Positions 7,260 to 14,150 of a stretch of 37,667 nucleotides of DNA are shown here, piece after piece. Origin of the DNA: an uncultured Candidatus Melainabacteria bacterium (lineage in GTDB: Bacteria > Cyanobacteriota > Vampirovibrionia > Gastranaerophilales > Gastranaerophilaceae); NCBI GenBank assembly GCA_934728585.1, contig CAKVDZ010000014.1, positions 1 through 37,667 of the forward strand, given 5' to 3'. Numbering within the stretch: position 1 is the first letter of the stretch; each line of letters begins with the position of its first letter. The notes beneath the pieces were generated by a model that was given only the letters and a program-made list of their open reading frames with translations, did not search any database and had not been told where the DNA came from. The position numbers were made by a program, and so were the translations under genes.

Positions 7260-7417
7260 TTTTAAATTTTCACTTATCGTTTTGTAAACTTTTGTTACGG
7301 TTTTAGGCATGGAACTAACAAAAAAAAAATTGTTGGGATATCATGCATGTACAACTATCCCCAAATCTCCTCCCAAGATTATGAAGTATATAAGTAGCTA
7401 ATAGCTACTTTTTTTTT
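7260..7417 (+). ncRNA. Candidate small regulatory RNA (about 158 nt)
   Basis: The region between the parvulin operon and dapF has a TTGACA-N16-TATAGA promoter, no credible coding frame, and a terminator at its 3' end. Within it, TTTGTTA (7291-7297) pairs with TAACAAA (7316-7322), and TTGGGATA (7333-7340) pairs with TATCCCCAA (7356-7364, one bulge). Between the second hairpin and the terminator lies TCTCCTCCC (7366-7374), predicted single-stranded and complementary to Shine-Dalgarno sequences such as the AAGGAG sites in this window. Known sRNAs with C-rich seed regions block ribosome sites in this way. I do not recognise it as 6S, SRP, tmRNA or RNase P RNA. Part of it is similar to 13710-13739. 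The minus strand also ends in a T run here, so direction is not fully certain. Confidence 0.5.
7392..7417 (+). terminator. Rho-independent terminator of the intergenic RNA
   Basis: Eight-base stem AAGTAGCT/AGCTACTT (7392-7399 and 7403-7410), three-base loop, nine T. It lies ahead of dapF and is not preceded by any plus-strand gene, which argues for an RNA gene upstream. Confidence 0.75.
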
Positions 7418-7434
7418 GTGTATTTATCTAGTAT

Positions 7435-7461
7435 TTGTCATGTTCATATTTGTGCTAAAAT
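7435..7461 (+). promoter_or_regulatory. dapF promoter with extended -10, predicted leaderless
   Basis: TTGTCA (7435-7440), a 15-base spacer, and an extended -10 TGC-TAAAAT (7453-7461). Only six bases separate the -10 from the dapF ATG and there is no ribosome site, so transcription would begin at or next to the start codon. Confidence 0.5.
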
Positions 7462-7467
7462 TTTAAT

Positions 7468-8319
7468 ATGGAAAAGATTAAAGTAACAAAAATGCAAGGG
7501 TGTGGAAACGATTTTGTTATCGTTGACTATGTAGAATATGAAAAATCAAATTTAGAAATGTCAGATTTTGCAAAAAAAATCTGTGATAGAAATTTTGGAA
7601 TTGGCGCAGATGGACTAATTATTCCAAAATTAGATGTTGATGATGCCGATGTAAGTTGGTATTTTTACAACTCTGATGGCTCAACGGCTCAAATGTGTGG
7701 AAACGGCATGCGCTGTTTTGCAAAATATGTTAAAGATAACAACCTTGTAGATAAAAATGAGTTTTCTGTGAAAACTTTAGCAGGAATTATTAAACCTCAA
7801 ATTCAAGAAAACGGTTTTGTTAAGGTTAATATGGGTAAACCCACATTGTACCCTGAACAAATTCCATGCAAATTAACAAAATCAGTTAATCAAAAGTTGA
7901 TTGTTGGCGGGAAATTTTATTCTGTAAATGCTGTTTCTATGGGCAATCCGCACTGTGTGATTTTTGTTGATGCAAACGAAGATATTTTAGAATTAGCTAA
8001 AACTTTAGGTCCACAGTTTGAAACTCACGAAGCTTTCCCTGAAAAAACAAATGTCGAGTTTGTTAAGATCAAATCTAGAAACGAAATAGACATGTGCGTT
8101 TGGGAACGAGGTTGCGGAATAACTTTAGCTTGCGGAACAGGTGCTTGCGCTTCTGTTGTTGCATCAATTTTAAATAACTTAACAGATAGTAATGTCAAAG
8201 TTAACTTGCTTGGTGGGGCTTTAAACGTTGAATGGCAAGGCTCTACGGCTAATAATAATTTTGATGTGTTTCTAGTAGGTCCAGCAGAGTATAGTTTTTT
8301 TGCAGAATATTTATTGTAA
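7468..8319 (+). CDS. dapF: Diaminopimelate epimerase
   Basis: DapF interconverts LL- and meso-diaminopimelate, giving meso-DAP for peptidoglycan crosslinks and the precursor of lysine. The 283-residue protein is the usual length and has both catalytic cysteines in their motifs: Cys77 in QMCGNGMRCF and Cys222 in LACGTGAC. The N-terminal block MQGCGNDFVIVDY (9-21) and the central AVSMGNPHCVIFV are also typical. Cytoplasmic two-domain fold. It stands alone downstream of the small-RNA terminator, with a predicted leaderless promoter and about 57 bases before rpsF. Confident assignment. Confidence 0.96.
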   Translation: MEKIKVTKMQGCGNDFVIVDYVEYEKSNLEMSDFAKKICDRNFGIGADGLIIPKLDVDDADVSWYFYNSDGSTAQMCGNGMRCFAKYVKDNNLVDKNEFSVKTLAGIIKPQIQENGFVKVNMGKPTLYPEQIPCKLTKSVNQKLIVGGKFYSVNAVSMGNPHCVIFVDANEDILELAKTLGPQFETHEAFPEKTNVEFVKIKSRNEIDMCVWERGCGITLACGTGACASVVASILNNLTDSNVKVNLLGGALNVEWQGSTANNNFDVFLVGPAEYSFFAEYLL

Positions 8320-8376
8320 TTTTTTTGTTTATGATAATATATTTTTATAGATTATTTTAGTATACAAGGAGAAAAA

Positions 8377-8676
8377 ATGAAAAAATACGAATTATTAACA
8401 ATTTACAAACCTAATTTAGATACTGAAGACGTTGATAAAAATCTTGAAAAATTCGACGCTGAATTAACTGAAATGGGCGGTAAAGTTGAATCAAGAGATA
8501 AAATGGGTCGTAGAAAATTAGCTTACGATATTCAAAAATCAAGAGATGGTTTCTTCGTAAACACAATTTTATCTATGCCAGCAGACAAAGTTGCTGACTT
8601 GAAACGTTCTTTAAAATTAAACGATAATGTTTTAAGAACAATGTTCTTAGAAGTGTCTGAAAAAGCTTCAGTATAG
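8377..8676 (+). CDS. rpsF: 30S ribosomal protein S6
   Basis: S6 binds the central domain of 16S rRNA as a dimer with S18 on the small-subunit platform. The 99-residue protein has the family start KYELLTIYKPNLD, the central GRRKLAYDIQKSRDG (about 45-59) and the end LNDNVLRTMFLEV. The start is fixed by AAGGAG seven bases ahead. It heads the classic S6-SSB-S18 operon; ssb follows after nine bases. Confidence 0.97.
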   Translation: MKKYELLTIYKPNLDTEDVDKNLEKFDAELTEMGGKVESRDKMGRRKLAYDIQKSRDGFFVNTILSMPADKVADLKRSLKLNDNVLRTMFLEVSEKASV

Positions 8677-8685
8677 GTAAGATAA

Positions 8686-9081
8686 ATGACAATAGCAAAA
8701 GCAGTAGTAACAGGAAAAGTATTTAGAAATCCAGAAAAACGTTTTACATCTAATAACGTTCCTATTTCTGCATTTGTTTTAAATATTGGCGATAAAGAAG
8801 AACTTTTGATAAGAGTACTTGTTAAACGCAATGCTTTAGACGAAGTTGTTTCGAGATTATCTAAAGGCGCAAAAGTGTTGGTTGAGGGTAGATTAGAAAC
8901 AACAAACGTGAAAAATGAAAATGGCGTAGAAAGAAAGATTTTTGAAATTGATGCAAACGCTATTGAACTAATGGGAGAGTCTTCTTCATCTTCATCAACA
9001 GATTTTAGTGAAGATATTGTTAAGTTTGCAGAATCTGAAATTGGTGATGAGTTAATTGGCGAAGACGAAATACCATTCTAA
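8686..9081 (+). CDS. ssb: Single-stranded DNA-binding protein
   Basis: SSB coats single-stranded DNA in replication and repair and recruits partners through its acidic C-terminal tip. Residues 1-100 form an OB fold (KAVVTGKVFRNPEKRF, VEGRLETTNVKNENG); a short Ser-rich linker SSSSSS follows, then the acidic tail ends DEIPF, close to the canonical DDDIPF tip, so partner binding should be intact. At 131 residues it is slightly short, as in many organisms with an S6-SSB-S18 operon. The ribosome site is AGGTAAG before the ATG. Gene order and tail make the call secure. Confidence 0.93.
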   Translation: MTIAKAVVTGKVFRNPEKRFTSNNVPISAFVLNIGDKEELLIRVLVKRNALDEVVSRLSKGAKVLVEGRLETTNVKNENGVERKIFEIDANAIELMGESSSSSSTDFSEDIVKFAESEIGDELIGEDEIPF

Positions 9082-9123
9082 AAAAAGATAATAAGTTATA
9101 TTTGCATAAGAAAGGAACATTAA

Positions 9124-9357
9124 ATGGCAAAACAAGACTTAAAAGATAACAAAAAACGTAAAACTTGCAGTTTTTGTGCTGATCACGTTGAATCAATTGA
9201 TTACAAAGATGCTGCTAAATTGAAAAGATATTTAACAGAAGCAGGAAAAATTATTCCTCGCCGTGTTACAGGTAACTGTGCAGAACACCAAAGAATGGTT
9301 GCTAAAGCTGTTAAAAGAGCTAGAGAAGCTGCAATTATCAACTACGTTTTTGATTAG
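9124..9357 (+). CDS. rpsR: 30S ribosomal protein S18
   Basis: S18 is the small basic partner of S6 on the 30S platform. The 77-residue protein has KRKTCSFC near the start, YKDAAKLKRYLTEAGKIIPRR (family core, about 26-46) and TGNCAEHQRMVAKAVKRAR. The cysteines at the N-terminus (CSFC) plus the later CAEH form the pattern of the zinc-type (C+) S18 paralogues. AAAGGA lies nine bases before the ATG. Third gene of the rpsF operon. Confidence 0.96.
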   Translation: MAKQDLKDNKKRKTCSFCADHVESIDYKDAAKLKRYLTEAGKIIPRRVTGNCAEHQRMVAKAVKRAREAAIINYVFD

Positions 9358-9382
9358 TATTATTGTTTAGAAGATTAAGACT

Positions 9383-9568
9383 ATGGAAAAAATAACAATA
9401 AGATCTGACAGAAACACGGATTATGTATTTACTTACAAAGGTGAAGAAGTAGTTCTTGGTGCAGGAAAAATTATAAGTATCGCTGATGGTTTGGCTGATG
9501 TTGTTCTTCCAACTTGCGCGATGAAAATAAGTAATAATTTAATTATCATAAAAGAGGATGTAAAATAA
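9383..9568 (+). CDS. Small unknown protein after rpsR
   Basis: A 61-residue acidic-to-neutral protein sits 25 bases after rpsR, where many bacteria have rplI, but its sequence (MEKITIRSDRNTDYVF, then YKGEEVVLGAGKII) is not L9. It is predicted to be mostly beta strand, with no signal peptide or membrane segment. The stop codon lies inside a perfect 13-base inverted repeat that may end the operon. The frame is intact and close to the ribosomal genes, so it is probably translated, although no strong ribosome site precedes the ATG. Function unknown. Confidence 0.6.
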   Translation: MEKITIRSDRNTDYVFTYKGEEVVLGAGKIISIADGLADVVLPTCAMKISNNLIIIKEDVK

Positions 9569-9580
9569 TCCTCTTTTATG
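9547..9580 (+). terminator. Inverted repeat over the stop of the small gene, possible terminator
   Basis: A perfect 13-base stem (9547-9559 with 9568-9580) and eight-base loop contain the last codons and stop. The T run is only four bases and lies inside the stem, so termination may be weak; it could also act as an mRNA-end stabiliser. Confidence 0.45.
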
Positions 9581-9603
9581 GTTAAGATTTATAGGGAAAT
9601 AGT

Positions 9604-10605
9604 ATGAAAAAACAACAAGTTGCAGTTATCGGCTGTGGTTTATGGGGAAGAAATATTGTACGTAATTTCTATAACTTAGAAGCTTTACATACAGTTTGTG
9701 ATTTAGACCCAGAAAATAGAAAAAAAGTTGAAGAACAATATCCTGGAGTACATACTACTTCAGACTTTAACGAAATTTTGAACAATGATGATATTACAGC
9801 AGTTGCTGTCGTAACTCCGAGTCATACACACTTTAAATTAGTAAAACAAGTTTTAGACTCTGGTCGTCACGTTTATGTTGAAAAACCAATATCAACTTCA
9901 GCAAAAGAAGCAGAAGAATTAAAGAAAATTGCTGAAGAAAAGGGTTTAGTATTAATGGTTGGTCATTTGTTATTGTATCACCCAGCTGTAAACCGCTTGA
10001 AAATGTTAGTTGACGAAGGCGACTTAGGCGAAGTTGTTTATGCTCAAAGTGATAGATTAAATGTTAATTACTTTAAAAATGACCGAAGTGTAATGTGGGA
10101 TTTAGCTCCACACGATGTTTCTATGATGGCTTATGTTATCGGTCAAGAACCAAAACATGTTATTTCTGCTGTAGGTTGTTCTTCTGATAAAAACGAAATT
10201 ATGGATATTACACATTTGACTATTGAGTTTGAAAATGGCGCAATTGGTCAAATTTCTGATAGCTGGATTACTCCAATGAAACATGTTCGTTTACTGGTTA
10301 GAGGTACAAAAGCAACAGCTATTTTGGACGATACTTTACAAGAAAACAAACTTCAAGTATTTGATAACAAAAAAGATGGTCCAGCAACAGATATTCATAT
10401 CGATTATCTTGAAATAGAGCCTTTGAAACTTGAATGCCAACACTTTATAGCTTGTTGTGAATCAGGTAAAAAAGCTCGTTCAGATGGCGAAAACGGATTT
10501 AATGTTGTAAGAATTCTTGATGAAGCTGAAAAAATTATGTTAGATGAAAATAAATTAAAGAGTGTTGATCAACGTAATTTTGCGCTTTCAAGATTAAAAC
10601 AGTAA
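9604..10605 (+). CDS. Gfo/Idh/MocA-family NAD(P)-dependent oxidoreductase
   Basis: The 333-residue protein has an N-terminal Rossmann fold with the dinucleotide motif VIGCGLWGRNIVRNF (9-23), the family hallmark VEKPIS near residue 96, and a C-terminal alpha/beta domain with WDLAPHDVSMM (about 163-173), whose His is the usual catalytic position. Family members oxidise sugars, sugar nucleotides or polyols. The L-Y-H-P-A-V and WDLAPHD combination is typical of members in polysaccharide and nucleotide-sugar clusters, but no such cluster is present here, so the substrate is open. It is followed by its own terminator and has no obvious partner gene. Cytoplasmic. Confidence 0.88.
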   Translation: MKKQQVAVIGCGLWGRNIVRNFYNLEALHTVCDLDPENRKKVEEQYPGVHTTSDFNEILNNDDITAVAVVTPSHTHFKLVKQVLDSGRHVYVEKPISTSAKEAEELKKIAEEKGLVLMVGHLLLYHPAVNRLKMLVDEGDLGEVVYAQSDRLNVNYFKNDRSVMWDLAPHDVSMMAYVIGQEPKHVISAVGCSSDKNEIMDITHLTIEFENGAIGQISDSWITPMKHVRLLVRGTKATAILDDTLQENKLQVFDNKKDGPATDIHIDYLEIEPLKLECQHFIACCESGKKARSDGENGFNVVRILDEAEKIMLDENKLKSVDQRNFALSRLKQ

Positions 10606-10610
10606 TTTTT

Positions 10611-10640
10611 TAAGGTGCATAATTATGCACCTTATTTTTT
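10611..10640 (+). terminator. Rho-independent terminator after the oxidoreductase gene
   Basis: Nine-base stem AAGGTGCAT/ATGCACCTT (10612-10620 and 10625-10633) with an AATT loop and T run. Confidence 0.88.
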
Positions 10641-10656
10641 ATAATTAGGGGGATAT

Positions 10657-11262
10657 ATGGCAAATATTATAAGTATTTTTCGTATTTTTTTAGTATTTAT
10701 CGCAGTAGGTCTTTTATATTTTAAAGATTCTTCTAGTGCATATATTGCATCTTTAATCTTAACTATTTTGGCGTTTGCATTAGATGGTTTAGACGGTTAT
10801 GTTGCAAGAAAATTTAATGAAACAAGTAAGCTAGGTGCAGTTTTAGACATAATGGGTGATAGAATTGCTGAATATTCATATTGGATTATGTTTGCTCATT
10901 TAGGTTGGGTTCCTGTTGTGTTTCCGCTTATTGTTGTAACAAGAGGTGTACTTACAGACAGCTTAAGAAGTGTAGCGTTAGAACAAGGTTTAATACCATT
11001 TGGTAAAGGCAGTATGTTAGATGATCCAGTAAATCAATGGCTTTGTGGTTCAAAAGTTATGAAAATTTCTTATGCTGTTGCCAAAGCAGTTGCCTTTACA
11101 TTCTTTATTATAGCTTATAATCCAGCTATGCCAAAAATGTTAGCTTGGGTTATTCTTGTATTTGGTGCAGTGTGTGCTGAAATCGCGATTATCTTATGTG
11201 TATTGCGTGCTGTTCCTGTAGTATTTGAAAGTAAGAAGTTTTTTGTAAAAGAAGAAAAATAA
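10657..11262 (+). CDS. CDP-alcohol phosphatidyltransferase (PgsA-like)
   Basis: This integral membrane enzyme would join a CDP-diacylglycerol phosphatidyl group to an alcohol such as glycerol 3-phosphate. The 201-residue protein has the diagnostic motif D-G-x2-A-R-x8-G-x3-D-x3-D, visible as DGYVARKF...GAVLDIMGDR (about 46-68), and several hydrophobic segments. The N-terminus NIISIFRIFLVF resembles PgsA. Phosphatidylglycerophosphate synthase is the best guess, but the substrate alcohol is not fixed by sequence. Start supported by AGGGGG seven bases ahead. It begins a three-gene operon; its stop overlaps the trmL ATG (TAATG). Confidence 0.85.
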   Translation: MANIISIFRIFLVFIAVGLLYFKDSSSAYIASLILTILAFALDGLDGYVARKFNETSKLGAVLDIMGDRIAEYSYWIMFAHLGWVPVVFPLIVVTRGVLTDSLRSVALEQGLIPFGKGSMLDDPVNQWLCGSKVMKISYAVAKAVAFTFFIIAYNPAMPKMLAWVILVFGAVCAEIAIILCVLRAVPVVFESKKFFVKEEK

Positions 11263-11729
11263 TGGAAGTAATGGATATTAAACAATTTAATGTTGTTCTT
11301 TACGAACCAGAAATACCACAGAATACGGGTAATATTGCTCGTTTGTGTGCTTGTACGGGCGCAAATTTGTATCTTGTTGGAAAATTAGGTTTTTCTCTTT
11401 CTGATAAATACACAAAACGCGCTGGATTAGATTACTGGGATAGTGTAAATCTTAAAAGAGTTGATTCCTTAGACGAATTAAAGGCTCAATTTCCAAATTC
11501 AAACTTTTATTATTTAACTACAAAATCAAAAGTTTCATATTTTGATACTAAATTTGAAGCGGGTGATTTTTTAGTTTTTGGTCCAGAATCTCGAGGAATT
11601 CCTGAAGATGTTCTATTTGCAGACGGAGCAAAATCAATAACTATACCTATGAAAGCAGGGCAAAGAAGTTTAAATTTATCGAATTCTGTTGCGATTGTTT
11701 TATATGAAGCTATTAGACAAGTAGGTTAA
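11262..11729 (+). CDS. trmL: tRNA (cytidine/uridine-34-2'-O)-methyltransferase TrmL
   Basis: TrmL methylates the ribose of the wobble base in certain leucine tRNAs. The 155-residue protein is a minimal SPOUT domain with EPEIPQNTGNIARLCACTGA (15-34), the middle YTKRAGLDYWDSV, GPESRGIPEDVL (about 112-123) and the knot motif IPMKAGQRSLNLSNSVAIVLYEA. This set separates TrmL from other SpoU enzymes. The start overlaps the preceding stop; a second ATG three codons on is possible. nnrD begins two bases after its stop. Confidence 0.92.
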   Translation: MEVMDIKQFNVVLYEPEIPQNTGNIARLCACTGANLYLVGKLGFSLSDKYTKRAGLDYWDSVNLKRVDSLDELKAQFPNSNFYYLTTKSKVSYFDTKFEAGDFLVFGPESRGIPEDVLFADGAKSITIPMKAGQRSLNLSNSVAIVLYEAIRQVG

Positions 11730-11730
11730 A

Positions 11731-12549
11731 ATGACTGAAATAAAACTGCCTCAAAGAAAGCAAAATTCTCATAAAGGAACTTATGGTAAAGTCTTGAATA
11801 TCGCTGGTTCTCCAAACTATTCTGGTGCTGCATATTTGTCGAGTATTTCTGCATTAAAGGTGGGTTGTGGTTATGTAGCTTTAGCAAGTTGTCCTAGTGT
11901 TTTGCAAGCTGTTTCTGCAAAATCACCTGATATTGTTTTAATTCCGATTAAACAAGTAAAAAATGTTTTAAAAAATTATGATGTTATATCTTTTGGCTGT
12001 GGTTTTTCAACAGAAGCTCCAGCTATTTTGATGTTTAAGTCTATTATGACTGAACTTGCAATTTTAGATATGCCTGTTATTTTGGACGCTGATGGTATTA
12101 ATTTATTAGCAAAATTTAAAAAAATGGTTTTACCTGATAGATTAATTCTTACTCCTCACCCAAAAGAAGCTTCAAGATTATTAAATAAACCTGTTTCTGA
12201 AATTTTAGAAAATCCAGAAGATTCCGCTACAGAAATTTCTTTAAATTTTAAATGTACAACAGTTTTGAAACTGCATAACACGATTGTTTGCTCAAAAAAA
12301 TTGACTATTTATACAAATGATACGGGAAATTCGGCATTGTCAAAAGCTGGAGCAGGTGATGTTTTATGCGGAATGATATCTGGTTTGTTAGCACAGGGAC
12401 TTACTCCGTTTGAAGCGTGTAAAACAGCTGTTTATTTGCACGGTTTGTCTGGCGAGCTTGCAAGTAAATATTTAACAGAATACTCCGTATTGGCATCTGA
12501 TTTAATTAATTATATTCCAGATTCAATCAGAACTTTACTTAATAACTGA
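11731..12549 (+). CDS. nnrD: ADP/ATP-dependent (S)-NAD(P)H-hydrate dehydratase
   Basis: NnrD repairs damaged hydrated NAD(P)H. The 272-residue protein is a ribokinase-like domain with HKGTYGKVLNIAGS (15-28), GCGYVALAS, VILDADGIN (about 115-123), TPHPKEASRLL and the nucleotide loop GNSALSKAGAGDVLCGMI (about 200-217). Many bacteria fuse it to the epimerase NnrE (YjeF N-terminal domain); here the dehydratase is alone and no epimerase is in the window. The gene end overlaps the convergent anmK by 11 bases, leaving no room for a normal terminator. Last gene of the operon with PgsA-like and trmL. Confidence 0.92.
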   Translation: MTEIKLPQRKQNSHKGTYGKVLNIAGSPNYSGAAYLSSISALKVGCGYVALASCPSVLQAVSAKSPDIVLIPIKQVKNVLKNYDVISFGCGFSTEAPAILMFKSIMTELAILDMPVILDADGINLLAKFKKMVLPDRLILTPHPKEASRLLNKPVSEILENPEDSATEISLNFKCTTVLKLHNTIVCSKKLTIYTNDTGNSALSKAGAGDVLCGMISGLLAQGLTPFEACKTAVYLHGLSGELASKYLTEYSVLASDLINYIPDSIRTLLNN

Positions 12550-13669
12550 TTTGTCCCATTACAACTGGTTGAATTGCGCCTGTACAACTTGGAACATTGT
12601 TCGGTATTTTGTAGAAAGTGCAATAGCCAAGTAGTGCAAATGCCATTACTTCTTTAAAGTTGTTTGAAATGCCATAGTCTTCGTGTGATTTGATTTCAAT
12701 GTTTGCTGGTAGATATTTTCTTAAATAACTAATTAGTGTTGGATTATATGCTCCTCCACCGCCTAAAATAAGCTCGTCGATATTTGTGTTAGGGTAAACA
12801 AATCTTTCGTATGCTTGCGCAATTGATTTGGCTGTAAGTGCTGTCACTGTTGCCATAACATCATACTTGTCTTCTGGTGCCATTTTTAACGCATTTTCTA
12901 TATATGTACTTGAAAAATATTCTCTACCTGTTGTTTTAGGAGGTTCCGCAAAGTAGTATTCGTCTTCCAATAAACAATTTAGCCAATTGTCTGAAACAAC
13001 ACCCTTTTTAGCTAGTTTCCCATCTTTATCATAAGGTCTATCAAAGAATTTTTGTGCACAATAGTCAATCATAATATTGCCAAGTCCAGTGTCAAACCCG
13101 AATGTTGCACAGTCTTTTGAAACAACTGTTATGTTTGAAATTCCGCCAATATTTTGTACTGCAATATTTTTATTTAATGGTTTAAACCAAGTTTCATCGG
13201 CAAAACACACTAATGGTGCACCATTACCACCTTGAGCGATGTCGGCTGTTCTAAAATTTGCAATTGTCATGCAACCTGTTTTTTGTGAAATAACTGAGGG
13301 TTCTCCAATTTGTAATGTACTTTTTTCTGAAATTCCCGCAAGAGTTGTGTCTTTTGGGTAGTGATAAACTGTTTGTCCGTGAGAACTTATAAAATCGGGT
13401 TTTCCGTGTTTTTTTATCATTTCATTAGCGGCCTTTGCAAAGCAGTGACCGATAACAAAGTTTAATTTGCAGATATCTTCTAACTTTGCGCCTTTATGAA
13501 ACACTTCAAAAATGTGATTTCTAACTTCTTTAGGGTATTCAAAATTAAAACCATCTATCAAACTACAGCTTAAATCTGGCTTTACCAAGCATAAACCTAC
13601 GTCAATAGAATCACAAGAGGTTCCTGACATCATTGATAAAATTGTTTTTGACGTTCTATTTTCTTCCAT
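12539..13669 (-). CDS. anmK: Anhydro-N-acetylmuramic acid kinase
   Basis: AnmK hydrolyses and phosphorylates anhydroMurNAc to MurNAc 6-phosphate for cell-wall recycling. The 376-residue protein has the ASKHA-fold motifs MMSGTSCDSIDVGL (13-26), SHGQTVYHYP, NFRTADIAQGGNGAPLVCF, QNIGGISNITV, FGFDTGLGNIMID (near 190) and the adenosine loop ELILGGGGAYNP (near 300). Length is normal. There is no ribosome site at the ATG; TATAAT ends six bases upstream on the same strand, suggesting leaderless expression, and a terminator for upstream transcription sits right before that promoter. Its last 11 bases overlap nnrD. The recycling partner MurQ is not in the window. Confidence 0.94.
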   Translation of the reverse strand: MEENRTSKTILSMMSGTSCDSIDVGLCLVKPDLSCSLIDGFNFEYPKEVRNHIFEVFHKGAKLEDICKLNFVIGHCFAKAANEMIKKHGKPDFISSHGQTVYHYPKDTTLAGISEKSTLQIGEPSVISQKTGCMTIANFRTADIAQGGNGAPLVCFADETWFKPLNKNIAVQNIGGISNITVVSKDCATFGFDTGLGNIMIDYCAQKFFDRPYDKDGKLAKKGVVSDNWLNCLLEDEYYFAEPPKTTGREYFSSTYIENALKMAPEDKYDVMATVTALTAKSIAQAYERFVYPNTNIDELILGGGGAYNPTLISYLRKYLPANIEIKSHEDYGISNNFKEVMAFALLGYCTFYKIPNNVPSCTGAIQPVVMGQISY

Positions 13670-13675
13670 ATATAA

Positions 13676-13681
13676 ATTATA
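13676..13681 (-). promoter_or_regulatory. -10 box of anmK, six bases before the start codon
   Basis: TATAAT on the minus strand is followed by TTATAT and then ATG. With no ribosome site this implies a transcript that begins at or beside the ATG. No good -35 is seen because the terminator occupies that position. Confidence 0.4.
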
Positions 13682-13685
13682 ATAT

Positions 13686-13709
13686 AAAAAAACTGCCTTA
13701 CGGCAATTT
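13686..13709 (-). terminator. Minus-strand Rho-independent terminator upstream of anmK
   Basis: Read on the minus strand: an eight-base stem (one G-U pair) AAATTGCC/GGCAGTTT with a GTAA tetraloop, followed by seven T. It would end transcripts coming from 13.7-14.2 kb. Confidence 0.7.
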
Positions 13710-14150
13710 TACAACTATCCCAAATTTTCCCAAGTTTATATTTTATTAATAGTTTAAATAAGTCTAAATTTTTTCTTTTTCGCTAATGTAATGTATATTT
13801 TTCTAAAATAAAATCTTTTAATCTTTTTCCAATCTTCTAAAATTTAATCTTTTAATGTAAAATCTTTCGCTATTCTTAATGCGGTTTGCCACCACCCCTT
13901 TGTCTTTCTTTTCCCTAATCTTCCAATTTGCTATTTGCCTTTCGACATAATTATAATAGTCTAGTGATGAGCTATTTACAAGTAAAGAAATTTCTTAAAA
14001 TTTTTACAATTGACCATGCCCCCTGATATGTTTGCTTATTAGTCTAATTAACAATCTTAATGAAGAAAATTTAATGAATTTACGTAAAAGCATGCTAATT
14101 TTTGCCTTGACAAAATTATTTCAGCACGCTTTTACCTATTTGTCTATGTT

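Larger units (their letters stand above)
13670..14150. other. 481-base intergenic region with terminator, motif copy and AT-rich repeats; possible minus-strand RNA
   Basis: No credible gene is seen. From anmK outward it holds the anmK -10 box, the minus-strand terminator (13686-13709), the motif shared with the 7.3 kb intergenic RNA (13710-13739), AT-rich imperfect repeats of AATCTTTTAAT (about 13811-13870), a purine-rich/pyrimidine-rich strand asymmetry to about 13930, a minus-strand promoter-like pair TTGTAA-N17-TATTAT (about 13960-13990), and a 12-base imperfect hairpin (14084-14095 with 14124-14135) just past the glycosyltransferase stop. A minus-strand transcript of about 260 nt from near 13955 to 13690 is possible. 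Confidence 0.4.

Noticed and set aside
7260..7417. Intergenic RNA as 6S, SRP, tmRNA or RNase P RNA
   Set aside because: None of the hallmark sequences or folds of those RNAs could be seen.
13811..13870. AT-rich AATCTTTTAAT repeats as a replication origin
   Set aside because: No DnaA-box cluster, and such words are expected in AT-rich intergenic DNA; kept only as a descriptive note.
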